This document shows, one piece after another, positions 52,815-61,487 of a DNA stretch of 64,000 nt. The translations under genes were made by a program, and so were the position numbers. This DNA is from Planctomycetota bacterium (lineage in GTDB: Bacteria > Planctomycetota > UBA1135 > GCA-002686595): NCBI GenBank assembly GCA_029259595.1, contig JAJDEW010000115.1:1-64000 (forward strand), given 5' to 3'. Position 1 is the first letter of the stretch; each line of letters starts with the position of its first letter. Under the pieces are notes generated by a model. The model searched no databases, had not been told where the DNA came from, and saw only the letters and a program-made list of their open reading frames with translations.

Positions 52815-55648
52815 GCGGAGCCGTTCTCGCCGGCCGCTTCGGGCCAGAGCTCGCGCCAGTCGCGTCGACGGTCGCCTGCCGTTCGTGCCGCGGCTCGCTC
52901 GAGAAGGTCGGCGGGGACGACCAGATCCTCGAAGGCGGTCTCCGAAAGGACACGTCCGCAGGCCGCTTCGATCGATTCGGGATCGAGGTGCTGGTAACGG
53001 TACACCTGGTCGGGGCGCCCGCACTTCGAGAACTTGCGCACCGCCAAGGTGATTTGCTTCACGCCGACGACGGAGCCGATGTTGTCGAGCAGTCCGGCCT
53101 CGCCGTCGCAGACCGCGACGCAGGGCACGCGTCGCCCAGCCAAGCTGACGAGGCCCGCTTCGGTCTCGCTGCCCGCGATCGCATGCAGGTCTCCCGTGAC
53201 GCCGAGGTTCTCGCGCAGGTGTCGGTAGTCGTCTTGATGACCGAGGATGCCGATGAGCAGCTCCGGGGAGCTGATGTGGATCACGTTGGCGTAGATGCCG
53301 CGCTCCAGCAGGCGCTCCGCGGCCGCGATGGCTTCGGTCGTGACCGAACCCATCGAGAACAGGTTCACGACGTTGTCGCCGGGCTCGTAGCCCGCGTACC
53401 CTCGCCAATCGATCAGGTAGTAGGCTCCCGCGAGGACGTTTTCGCGCATCGTGGCGAGCAGCGTCGCGTCATCGACCGGGGTCAGCGTGCTCTCGTCGAC
53501 GGCCTCCTGCGGCCACGCGTCGCCCGCACCTGCCGGCTTCAAGGAGGCGCCGGCAGGAAGGTCGGACTTGTGTGCCGCGTGGCGGCGCAGGTGCTCGAAC
53601 AGGTCCTTCTGGTTGATCGCGCGGGTGACGGCGCGGATCAAGACGCCACGACGCCCGTCGTTCTGGTCGATCATGTGGCGCTTGATCGCGTCCGAGAGGA
53701 TCCAATCCATCTCGATGGCGTAGAACGGCTCCCACGTGATCAGGTTCGGAATCTGGATGTCCGACTTCCAGCTGTGCTGTGCTCCTTCGGCGGACAGGGT
53801 CACGCCGCTGGGCGTTCCGATGATGACGAACTCGGAACCCCAGTAGAGGTTGTAGTAGAGCTGGTCGAGCGCCCGCTTGATGAAGAAGTCGTACACGGTC
53901 ATGATCGGGAAGCTCGGATTGCCCGTGTAGTGGGCCATTCGTCCGAACGATCCCGCCGCCGACATGCAGTTCGCTTCCGCGATCTCGAACCGGATGTGGC
54001 GCGTCCACGGATGTGTGTGCGACACGAGTTCCGGGTGGCGCGCTTCGAACTGGATCCGCTCTTCGTCGCCACGGCCCGAACCAGGTCCGTAGACGCGGTT
54101 GTCGAGGATCGGAGCGATGTTCGTGCTCGTTCCGACGTCCGGCGACATGGTCAAGACGAAGTCCGCGACCGACGCCCAGCGCTTCTCGTCCGGCGTGAGG
54201 TCCTTGGCCTGCCCGCCGAGAGTCGGCCCGTCCTTGTCGTGCGTGCTGATCCTCACCAGCTTGGCCGCGATCTGGCCCCACATCCACTGCGTGTGGACCG
54301 ACGGGTAGAGCGAGAGGTCGATGTCGAGCGAGTCGGGCAGTCCACCCGCGTCCTCGACGGCCCGGCGTGCCGCCTCCCGCTTCTCCTTGCGAATGCTGCG
54401 GTGGCGGGCGATGCCTTCCCGAAACGCCTTGCCGCGCGCGTCGAGGTAGGCGCGCTCGTCCGTGTCCGCCGGGAACAGAGCGTAGGGATCGGTCGGCTCG
54501 AGCCCGCGGGCTCGAAGAAGCTCCTCGACCTCCTTCTTGCCGGGCACCGTGGAGTGGTTCGACGGATTGGCGAAGCTCTCCATGCTCCAGCCCTTGATCG
54601 TGTGCACGATGACGAGATAGGGCTCGTCCGGCTCTTTGCGTGCGGCGCTGAGGGCTTCGATCAGGTGGCCGAGATCGTGTCCGCCTACATCGGTGAAGGC
54701 GCGGTCCAGCTCTTCGTCCGAGAGCTTCGCGACGAAGGTCTGCGCCTTCTTGGAGTGTTGCTTGACGAGCGAGCGATAGAGGTCGGTGTCGCGCTTGAAG
54801 AGCGCGAGCTGGAACTCGTAGTCCGAAAGCCCGGTCTCGAAGAGCGCCCGCAAGGCCTCGCCACCCTTGCGCGCGAAGAGCTCCTCGCGAAACGCACCGT
54901 GGCGAACCTGGATCACCTTCCAACCGTTGGCCTCGGCCGTGTGCTGGATGCGGTCGCAGTCGCGCGAATGCAGACCCTTCTCGTTGGGAATACGAGAGCC
55001 GTCGAGGTTTTGACGGTTGTAGTCGATGATCCAGGTCACGTTGCCGAGCATCCGCTCGGCCGCGTCGGGCATCGCCTCGAGCAAGGATCCCTCACGGAAT
55101 TCGGAGTCGCCGATGAGCGACCAGAAGTGGGCGTTCTTCGGCACGTCCTTGCCGTGGTCCTGCATGTACCGGTGCGCGAGCGCGAGGTACACGGAGACGA
55201 CCGGCGGAATGCCGACCGAGCCCGACGGAAGGAAGTGGAACGAGTCGGGATCCGTGCGCGCGTGGTAGCTCTGGAAGACTTCGGTCGCCCCGGGTTCAGC
55301 GAACTTCCGCAGCCGCGACATGGCCGCCTTGGCCTCGTCCTCGGTCAACCAAGAGCCGTCCTCGCGGCCGAACGTTCCGAGCAAGTGATGGTAGGCGTGG
55401 TCCATCGGCGCCGCGTGCGGCTTGCAGCACACGTAATCGTTGATCTCGCGCACCGCGAGGTGCAACGCACCGAGGATGTGCAAGGAGCTCGCGCAGGCCG
55501 CCGGGTGCCCGCCGACCTTGGGATCCCCGGGGAGCTTGTCCTTGCGGTTGTTCGCCTCCCAGATCATGTGGACCATCTGGGCGAAGGCGCGCTCCGCGAT
55601 GCGGTTCAAGAGGGCCGTGTCGACGGAGGTCATCGTGGCGGTAGACAT
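52811..55648 (-). CDS. Pyruvate dehydrogenase E1-like thiamine enzyme (homodimeric type)
   Basis: This 945-residue protein is of the single-chain AceE type. It shows an N-terminal transketolase-like half with HPAACASSLHILGALHL, the TPP motif GDSEFREGS to IIDYNRQNLDG, and HTIKGWSMESFANPSNHS; a central pyrimidine-binding half with SPDVGTSTNIAPIL, ANCMSAAGSFGRMAHY and YDFFIKRALDQLYYNLYWG; and a C-terminal domain (VVNLFSMGSVTTEAI). Normal AceE proteins are near 890 residues. No lipoyl E2 or E3 gene is beside it. ATG at 55648 is used; upstream in-frame codons look noncoding. A promoter-like box with a palindrome lies about 125 bases upstream, and a Nudix gene overlaps its stop. Confidence 0.88.
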   Translation of the reverse strand: MSTATMTSVDTALLNRIAERAFAQMVHMIWEANNRKDKLPGDPKVGGHPAACASSLHILGALHLAVREINDYVCCKPHAAPMDHAYHHLLGTFGREDGSWLTEDEAKAAMSRLRKFAEPGATEVFQSYHARTDPDSFHFLPSGSVGIPPVVSVYLALAHRYMQDHGKDVPKNAHFWSLIGDSEFREGSLLEAMPDAAERMLGNVTWIIDYNRQNLDGSRIPNEKGLHSRDCDRIQHTAEANGWKVIQVRHGAFREELFARKGGEALRALFETGLSDYEFQLALFKRDTDLYRSLVKQHSKKAQTFVAKLSDEELDRAFTDVGGHDLGHLIEALSAARKEPDEPYLVIVHTIKGWSMESFANPSNHSTVPGKKEVEELLRARGLEPTDPYALFPADTDERAYLDARGKAFREGIARHRSIRKEKREAARRAVEDAGGLPDSLDIDLSLYPSVHTQWMWGQIAAKLVRISTHDKDGPTLGGQAKDLTPDEKRWASVADFVLTMSPDVGTSTNIAPILDNRVYGPGSGRGDEERIQFEARHPELVSHTHPWTRHIRFEIAEANCMSAAGSFGRMAHYTGNPSFPIMTVYDFFIKRALDQLYYNLYWGSEFVIIGTPSGVTLSAEGAQHSWKSDIQIPNLITWEPFYAIEMDWILSDAIKRHMIDQNDGRRGVLIRAVTRAINQKDLFEHLRRHAAHKSDLPAGASLKPAGAGDAWPQEAVDESTLTPVDDATLLATMRENVLAGAYYLIDWRGYAGYEPGDNVVNLFSMGSVTTEAIAAAERLLERGIYANVIHISSPELLIGILGHQDDYRHLRENLGVTGDLHAIAGSETEAGLVSLAGRRVPCVAVCDGEAGLLDNIGSVVGVKQITLAVRKFSKCGRPDQVYRYQHLDPESIEAACGRVLSETAFEDLVVPADLLERAAARTAGDRRRDWRELWPEAAGENGSA

Positions 55649-55772
55649 GTTCAAAGCGATCGCGACCCGGGCAGGAGCCAGGACGGGAGGAGACCCGGGA
55701 GGAAGGGTGGCGTGAACCGCCCCGGAGTGGCTCACGGAGCGTGGAGGCCCCGTCGGACCTCACCGGCCCGCG

Positions 55773-55791
55773 ATCCTAGCTTGGCGCCAAG
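55773..55791 (-). promoter_or_regulatory. Possible promoter and operator of the aceE-like gene
   Basis: On the minus strand TAGGAT (55778-55773) follows directly after CTTGGCGCCAAG (55791-55780), a perfect 12-base palindrome that sits where a repressor or activator could bind next to the -10 box. No good -35 lies at 17 bases. The message would have a leader of about 120 bases. Confidence 0.35.
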
Positions 55792-56002
55792 ATGCCCCCC
55801 AGGGCGAACCTCACAATGTAGGACGGCGTAGGAATCCCGGTAGCGCGAATCGGGCCCCGAGCGCCGCGCGCAGGTCCGCGAGGGGCGATTCTAACGTCGC
55901 CTTGACACTCGGTCGGGGGCCACGCTCCCCCTGCCGTCCCGCGCCTGTCGAGCCCCGACCCGCGCCATCCATCCCGAGCCCCCACCCACCCGGGGCAGGG
56001 GG

Positions 56003-56027
56003 CCGGACCCCGCCGGGGGGCGTCCGG
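56003..56027 (-). terminator. Hairpin after glycosyltransferase gene
   Basis: CCGGAC and GTCCGG with inner CCC/GGG pairs form a GC-rich hairpin about 40 bases beyond the glycosyltransferase stop codon on the minus strand. Confidence 0.4.
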
Positions 56028-56066
56028 TGGCGGGATTTCTCGAGCCTTTCGGGCGCGCGGGTCGTC

Positions 56067-57209
56067 TCAGCCGACGCTCGCCCGGCGGGCGCCGTGGGCG
56101 AGGGCGGCGTGGTACAGCTCGCGGTAGCGCTCGACCATGGTGGCGAAAGCGAAGGTCGCGGTGACGTGGTCGCGGTTGGCGTCGCCGAGGCGTCGGGCGA
56201 GCGCGCGGTCGTGGTCGAGGCGGTCCAGGGCCAGCGCGAGGGCGGGGGCGCCGCCGGTGAGGGGGACGACGAGGGCGGCGGCGTCGCTCGAGCTCGGCAG
56301 CATCCGGGCGACGTCTCCGACGTCGGTGCTGCAGACCGGCAGGCCTGTCGCCATGGCCTCGAGCTGGGCGACGGGCATCTGCTCGGTATCGGAGCTCAGA
56401 CAGAAGGCGTCCATGGCCCGGTAGTGGGCGCGCGGATCCTCGACATGACCGGCGAGCACGACACGGTCTGCGAGTCCGAGTCGGTCGATCGCCGCTTCGA
56501 CGGCCGGACGTTGCGGTCCGTCGCCGAGCATGAGGGCGCAGGCCTTTTCGCTCTGCATCGCACCCAGGGCCTCGATGAAGCGAACAGGGTTCTTCTCCCC
56601 GCGCAGGTGCCCGCAGTATCCGATGACGAAGGCGTCCTCGGGCAGTCCCAGCTCGCGGCGCAGTTCGCGACCACCGTCGCGGGGTGGAAAGCGCTCGGGA
56701 AGGATGCCGTTCGGGACCCAGTGCACGCGCGCCTCGGGCTGGCGCCAGATGTCGCGGGCGATGCGGGCGAGGTTCTGCGACGGAACGACGATGCCCTGGA
56801 CGCCGGGCAGTGCCAGGCGGCGCGTCCAAGTGCGGCGCGCCTTGAAGCCTCCGAGCTCGTCCGGGCGGAAGCCGTCCTCGTGATGAAGGCAGGCGGGGAT
56901 CCGGCGCACGACGTTCGCGAGGACGGCCTCGATGGCACCCCAGTTGTACGTACACAGAAGGTCCGGTCGCACCTCGCGGAAGAGCGCTCGCAAGCTCGAG
57001 ACCGTGCGCAGCGTCCCGCTTTTGGGGGGTGAGGGTACGAGGCGGACGTCGTCGTCCGATTCGAACAGGGAGTGGGCGCGCGTGTCGCCGTCCATCGCGA
57101 CGATGGAGTGGCGAAACTCCGGGCGCAGGGCCTCGATCAGCTGGACGGTGCGGACCTGGGGCCCGCCGGGGGCGAAAGTGGAGAAGACGTGGAGCAGGTG
57201 CGGCTTCAC
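56067..57209 (-). CDS. Glycosyltransferase family 4 protein
   Basis: This 380-residue protein has the GT-B fold: an N-terminal acceptor half starting HLLHVFSTFAPGGPQVRTVQ, and a donor half with VIGYCGHLRGEKNPVRFIEA and the E-x7-E motif in SSDTEQMPVAQLEAMATG, followed by LPVCSTDVGDV. It would transfer a sugar from a nucleotide donor to a lipid or glycan acceptor in the cytoplasm. GTG at 57209 overlaps the stop of the fusion gene upstream (GTGA). Both probably belong to one polysaccharide pathway; the sugar is unknown. Confidence 0.9.
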   Translation of the reverse strand: MKPHLLHVFSTFAPGGPQVRTVQLIEALRPEFRHSIVAMDGDTRAHSLFESDDDVRLVPSPPKSGTLRTVSSLRALFREVRPDLLCTYNWGAIEAVLANVVRRIPACLHHEDGFRPDELGGFKARRTWTRRLALPGVQGIVVPSQNLARIARDIWRQPEARVHWVPNGILPERFPPRDGGRELRRELGLPEDAFVIGYCGHLRGEKNPVRFIEALGAMQSEKACALMLGDGPQRPAVEAAIDRLGLADRVVLAGHVEDPRAHYRAMDAFCLSSDTEQMPVAQLEAMATGLPVCSTDVGDVARMLPSSSDAAALVVPLTGGAPALALALDRLDHDRALARRLGDANRDHVTATFAFATMVERYRELYHAALAHGARRASVG

Positions 57210-59353
57210 GGCGTGCGGCCTGCAAGGACGCGACGCAGGATCTCGAGGCCGTCGTCGACCGGCTTCCAGCCGAGCACCTCGCGTGACAAGGGCGAGAGGA
57301 TGATCGGGTGGAGCGAGCGACTCTTCAGGTCGCGGTAGCTCGGGAACTCGGCGTCCTTGCGCCCACCGACCTTCTTCACGATCCACTTGCCGATCTCCAT
57401 CGTCTGCGAGAGGAGCAGCGAGCGCGGATGGAAGCGGAAGTCGCGGCCGGTCCTCGTGCGGAAGGCGCGCACGACCTGGGCCGAGGTGAGTCCTGTGCGT
57501 GCGGCGACGTTCAGAGCCTTCCCGTCGAGTTCGGTCCCGTCGTGCGCGACGAGCCGCGCGAGCAAATCGGCCACGTCGTCGACGTCGACCAGCGGGACCG
57601 GGCGATCCCCCCGACCCCAGCCGACGCAGTGGTTGTCGCGTGTCCAGAGTCCGAGGCCCGAGTGTTGGAGCGGTGCTTCGGCTCCGACGACGACAGCGGG
57701 ACGGACGATCGTGACCCGCAAACCGCGGGCCGCGGCAACCGCGAGCAGCGCGTGCTCGGCCGCCACCTTGCCTCGGGCATAGAGCGCGCGCTCGGAGGCG
57801 TGCGGATCGGGACCGACGTCGTCGCCGATCGACTCGCCGGCTTCCTGGCCGAGGTAGAGCGCGGCCGTGGACGACACGTAGATCAAGCGCTCGACCTCTT
57901 CGTCGGCGCAGGCCTCGGCCAGGGCGCGCGTGCCTTGGACCATGGCGCGCTCGATCTCCTCCCAGCTGTTGCCGCCGCCGGTGGCGAGGTGCAACACGAC
58001 GCGAGCGCCGCGGACCGCTTCCCGGAGGCTTTCCGTCCGCTCGAGGCTCGCGAGACGCAGGTGCAGGTGGCCCGCCCGTACTCCCTCGACCACGATCGGG
58101 GGGAGGCCCGTCGTGCGACGGACGACCGCCGTCGTGGGCAAGCCGCGCTCGTGCAGAGCGCGCAGGGTCGGGCGGCCGATGAAGCCGGTTCCACCGAGGA
58201 CGCAGACTTCGCCCTTGCGTGGAGCCGCCGTCGTCGGGGCGAGCTCGACCACGGGTTGCGCTTGCTCGACGTCGAGAACCGCCGCCTCGCACCATTCGAG
58301 TACCGCCAGGGCCTGCTCGCCGTCGCCCTGGGGCTTCGTGCCGGCCAGGAGCGCGGCATGGAAATCGCGAATCGAGGCGCGCATCCCGGCGAAGAAGGCG
58401 TCCTCGCGGCGGCCCAGTCCGAGCGTCTGGCGCGTCCAGAGGAAGAGTCCGCGCAGCGCGCCACGGCGCATGGAGCCGCCCCGGCGCCAGCCCGCCAGGA
58501 ACGAGTTCCAGAAGTCGAGCCACGGCGTCTTGCGTTCGATGGCGAAGAGCCCGTGAATCAGATCGATCTCGATGCAGCCGTCCGAACCGATGGCGGTGAT
58601 CGTGTTGCGCGTGAAGCTCGGTCCGAAGGCGAGGTGCACGTCCGCGGTGCCACGCTCCGCGCGCGCGGCCAGGTGCCAGCGATCGTAGAAGGGTTGTCCG
58701 GGCGCGAGCTCGCGCTTCGACAGGACGCTCACGTCCATCTTCTCGAGCCGACCGAGGAGCTCGAAGAGCTGCGAAAACGGATGGGGCGCCTGCTCGAACA
58801 CGATGTTGCGCGGCTCGCGAAACATCCAATGCGAAAAGTCCTGCGCATCGAGCTGACGCAGGGGGACGGAAAGCGTGAGCTGGACGTGCTCGAGCTTGCC
58901 GATCTCGCCCTTGGCCAGGCTGTCCCGCAGGCGCTGGAAAACGGGAACGAAGGCTGCGTTGTGATTGACGCCGAAGGGCAGGCCCTTGTCGCGTGCCAGA
59001 CCCTCGAGCTCGCACGCTTCGGCCAGCGTCGGCGCGACGGGCTTCTCGATGAAGACCCCGATGTTCGCTTCGAGCAGCTGGCGCCCGACGAGAGCGTGCA
59101 GGTCCGGCGGAACCAGAACGTGCGCGACCCGGACCTCGTGAGCGGCGAGCGCTCCGATCTCGGTCTCGACGTGCTCGATCCCGTAGCGTGCCGCCAGCTT
59201 GGCGGCCCGTTCCCGGTCCCGGTCGCAGATCGCGACGACCTCGACGCCGGGCGTGTCCTGCAGGATCGCCAGATGGAAGTCGGCGATGTAGCCGGCCCCT
59301 ACGAGCGCGACGCGCGTCGGACGGGCAGGGGCGGGGCGGGGAGCTTCGCTCAC
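57206..59353 (-). CDS. Fused Gfo/Idh/MocA oxidoreductase and NAD-dependent epimerase
   Basis: This 715-residue protein joins two enzymes. Residues about 12-385 match Gfo/Idh/MocA sugar oxidoreductases: VALVGAGYIADFHL (Rossmann), VFIEKPVAPT (the EKP lysine), and FGVNHNAAFVPVFQRLRD. Residues about 390-715 match an extended SDR/epimerase: CVLGGTGFIGRPTLRAL, IYVSSTAALYLG and the Y-x3-K motif in LYARGKVAAEHALL. Both halves use NAD(P) and act on nucleotide sugars, so the fusion probably carries out consecutive steps. GTG at 59353 is chosen because it lies just before the first fold; alternative starts at 59389 (GTG) or 59422 (TTG) add Pro/Ala-rich residues. Confidence 0.85.
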   Translation of the reverse strand: MSEAPRPAPARPTRVALVGAGYIADFHLAILQDTPGVEVVAICDRDRERAAKLAARYGIEHVETEIGALAAHEVRVAHVLVPPDLHALVGRQLLEANIGVFIEKPVAPTLAEACELEGLARDKGLPFGVNHNAAFVPVFQRLRDSLAKGEIGKLEHVQLTLSVPLRQLDAQDFSHWMFREPRNIVFEQAPHPFSQLFELLGRLEKMDVSVLSKRELAPGQPFYDRWHLAARAERGTADVHLAFGPSFTRNTITAIGSDGCIEIDLIHGLFAIERKTPWLDFWNSFLAGWRRGGSMRRGALRGLFLWTRQTLGLGRREDAFFAGMRASIRDFHAALLAGTKPQGDGEQALAVLEWCEAAVLDVEQAQPVVELAPTTAAPRKGEVCVLGGTGFIGRPTLRALHERGLPTTAVVRRTTGLPPIVVEGVRAGHLHLRLASLERTESLREAVRGARVVLHLATGGGNSWEEIERAMVQGTRALAEACADEEVERLIYVSSTAALYLGQEAGESIGDDVGPDPHASERALYARGKVAAEHALLAVAAARGLRVTIVRPAVVVGAEAPLQHSGLGLWTRDNHCVGWGRGDRPVPLVDVDDVADLLARLVAHDGTELDGKALNVAARTGLTSAQVVRAFRTRTGRDFRFHPRSLLLSQTMEIGKWIVKKVGGRKDAEFPSYRDLKSRSLHPIILSPLSREVLGWKPVDDGLEILRRVLAGRTP

Positions 59354-60011
59354 GCGCGAACGTGGTGGGGTTTCGGTCTGAGCCGTCACGGGATAGGCGG
59401 TCGGGGCTGGCGGTCCGAGCAAGACCTGGTTCGGATGCGATGGGGGCCAGGGCTCGCCGGGAGCGCGGTACGCCGGATGAACGTCTCAGCCGGCCTGCTG
59501 GATGAAAACGGGCCCGAAACCGCTCCCGAAGGATAGGAATCGGGCCCAAGAAGGAGGAGATGGCAGCTCTATCGTCCTGGTTCCCGAAGGATCTTTTGGG
59601 AATCTGGGAGGGCACCCGGCCCTCCTCGCCCTCGCGAGGCAGGTCCCGGCCCGTCAGGCCCCCCGAAGCGGGCTTGCGGGCGGGTGCAGGGGGACGCCGT
59701 GCCGGGGCTCCTGCCCGACCACGGCATTATCGGTGGCCGTTGTTGGAGGGGCCCCGGGGCTGAGCTAGGATCGGCTCTTTCCACCCGAACCGGGCAAGAC
59801 GCGCACCCTGGCGTCCCCCGGCGGAGGTCACTTTCGCCACGGATCGCCCCGTCACGCGCCCTCCTGGATCGCTCCGATCCCCGGGGACCGCGGCCATCGG
59901 GGCGAGTCTCGCTACGGCGGGATCGTCCTTCGACCGGCCGCGTGGAGCCGCACCGAAGGCGTCCATCCCGTCTGGCGAGTGCCGCGGTCCCGACTTCGCA
60001 TCCTTTCGCCC
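59354..60011. other. Divergent intergenic region upstream of guaB (658 bases)
   Basis: It lies between two divergent transcripts. The right part has the guaB promoter (59743-59771). An open frame at 59560 (67 codons) is preceded by a perfect AAGGAGG but reads as low-complexity Arg/Pro/Gly and is not annotated. I see no clear minus-strand promoter for the fusion gene. The part between promoter and guaB ATG is a leader of about 235 bases with no recognised riboswitch. Confidence 0.45.
59743..59771 (+). promoter_or_regulatory. Promoter for guaBA
   Basis: TTGGAG (59743-59748) and TAGGAT (59766-59771) are 17 bases apart. Transcription would begin near 59778 and leave a leader of about 234 bases before guaB. 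Confidence 0.55.
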
Positions 60012-61487
60012 ATGACTCGACCCCAGAACCGCGACTCCCTCGAGACCGTCTTCGAGGGGCTGACCTTCGACGACGTGCTGCTCGTCCCGCAGCGCTCCGA
60101 CCTGCTTCCACGCGACGTGGAGATCACGTCGCGCTTTTCGCGGAACGTCCCGCTCAAGATCCCGATCACGTCCGCGGCGATGGACACCGTGACCGAGTGG
60201 AAGCTCGCGGTGACCTTGGCGCGCGAGGGAGGGCTCGGAGTCATTCACCGCAACCTCTCGATCGAAAGCCAGGTGGCCGAGGTGGACAAGGTCAAGCGCT
60301 CGGCCAACGGGGTCATCCGCGATCCCGTGACGCTCCCACCCAGCGCGACCATGTCCGAGGCGCGCGCGATCATGCTGCGCCAGAACATCTCCGGGCTGCC
60401 GATCGTCGAGGGCGAGACGGTCGTCGGCATTCTGACCCGTCGCGATTGCCGCTTCGAGACCTCGGACGACACGCCTGTCGCGGAGGTGATGACCTCGTCG
60501 GGGCTCGTGGCAGCGCCCCCCGGCACCTCGCTCGATGTCGCCCGCCGACTCCTGTTCAAGAACAAGGTCGAGAAGCTGATCATCGCGGACGACGAGAACC
60601 GACTCTGCGGTCTGATCACGATGAAGGACCTCGACATGCTCGAGGCCTTCCCCAATTCGGCCACGGATGAGCGTGGTCGGCTGCGCGTGGGCGCCGCGGT
60701 AGGCGTGCACGACTACGACCGGGCCGCAGGGCTGGTCGACGCGGACGTCGACGTGCTCGTCGTCGACACCGCCCACGGTCACAGCAAGAACGTGATCGAC
60801 ACCGTACGCGAGCTGAAGAAGCGGCACGGCGTCGACGTCGTCGCCGGCAACATCGCCACGCCGCAAGCAGCCGTCGAGCTGGTCGATGCGGGGGTCGACG
60901 GCATCAAGATCGGGATCGGACCCGGTTCGATCTGCACCACGCGCGTCGTCGCGGGCGTGGGCGTTCCGCAGTTCACCGCCGTGCATTCGATCGCGCGCGA
61001 GCTGGATGCGAACGACGTTCCGCTGATCTCCGACGGGGGCATCCGCTTCTCGGGAGACATCGTCAAGGCCCTGGCCGCGGGTGCGTCCTGCGCGATGATC
61101 GGCAGCCTCTTCGCAGGCGTCGAGGAGAGCCCCGGGGAAACGATCCTGTACAAGGGGCGGACCTTCAAGGCCGTCCGGGGCATGGGATCACTCGGCGCGA
61201 TGGTCGAAGGCGGGAAGGAACGCTACCGCCAGGGCCACGTGACCGAGGTCGACAAGCTCGTTCCCGAGGGCATCGAGGGCATGGTCCCCTACAAGGGTCC
61301 GCTCTCGAGGTTCGTCTACCAACTCGTCGGGGGCGTGCGCGCCGGCATGGGGTACTGCGGGGCCGAGACCATTCCCGAGCTCTGGCGTGACGCACGCTTC
61401 GTTCGCGTGACGGCCGCGGGACACCGTGAGGGACACCCGCACGACGTCACGATCACCAAGGAATCCCCGAACTACTTCCAGGAATGA
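60012..61487 (+). CDS. guaB: Inosine 5'-monophosphate dehydrogenase
   Basis: This 491-residue enzyme oxidises IMP to XMP with NAD, the first committed step to GMP. Seen are LTFDDVLLVPQRSDLLP, the paired CBS insert (about residues 95-205; ISGLPIVEGETVVGILTRRD), the catalytic loop GIGPGSICTTRVVAGVGVP with the cysteine that attacks IMP, GGIRFSGDIVKALAAGA and GMGSLGAM with the flap RYRQG. Length is normal. ATG at 60012 aligns with the family start; there is no ribosome-binding site. Its TGA overlaps the guaA ATG. Confidence 0.98.
   Translation: MTRPQNRDSLETVFEGLTFDDVLLVPQRSDLLPRDVEITSRFSRNVPLKIPITSAAMDTVTEWKLAVTLAREGGLGVIHRNLSIESQVAEVDKVKRSANGVIRDPVTLPPSATMSEARAIMLRQNISGLPIVEGETVVGILTRRDCRFETSDDTPVAEVMTSSGLVAAPPGTSLDVARRLLFKNKVEKLIIADDENRLCGLITMKDLDMLEAFPNSATDERGRLRVGAAVGVHDYDRAAGLVDADVDVLVVDTAHGHSKNVIDTVRELKKRHGVDVVAGNIATPQAAVELVDAGVDGIKIGIGPGSICTTRVVAGVGVPQFTAVHSIARELDANDVPLISDGGIRFSGDIVKALAAGASCAMIGSLFAGVEESPGETILYKGRTFKAVRGMGSLGAMVEGGKERYRQGHVTEVDKLVPEGIEGMVPYKGPLSRFVYQLVGGVRAGMGYCGAETIPELWRDARFVRVTAAGHREGHPHDVTITKESPNYFQE

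Larger units (their letters stand above)
55649..56066. other. Intergenic region between aceE-like and glycosyltransferase genes (418 bases)
   Basis: Both flanking genes are on the minus strand. It holds the terminator-like hairpin of the glycosyltransferase gene (56003-56027), a possible -10 TAGGAT at 55778-55773 beside a perfect palindrome, and another ATTCTA/TAGAAT box at 55893-55888 on the minus strand. No gene is supported. Confidence 0.45.

Noticed and set aside
57308-59536. Plus-strand frame of 742 codons opposite the fusion gene
   Set aside because: The minus-strand frame has Rossmann and active-site motifs; this one has none.
59560-59763. Small open frame with a perfect AAGGAGG ribosome-binding site
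   Set aside because: The 67-residue product is Arg/Pro/Gly-rich without folding potential, and the guaB promoter runs past its end; the site may be coincidence. Ribosome profiling would settle it.
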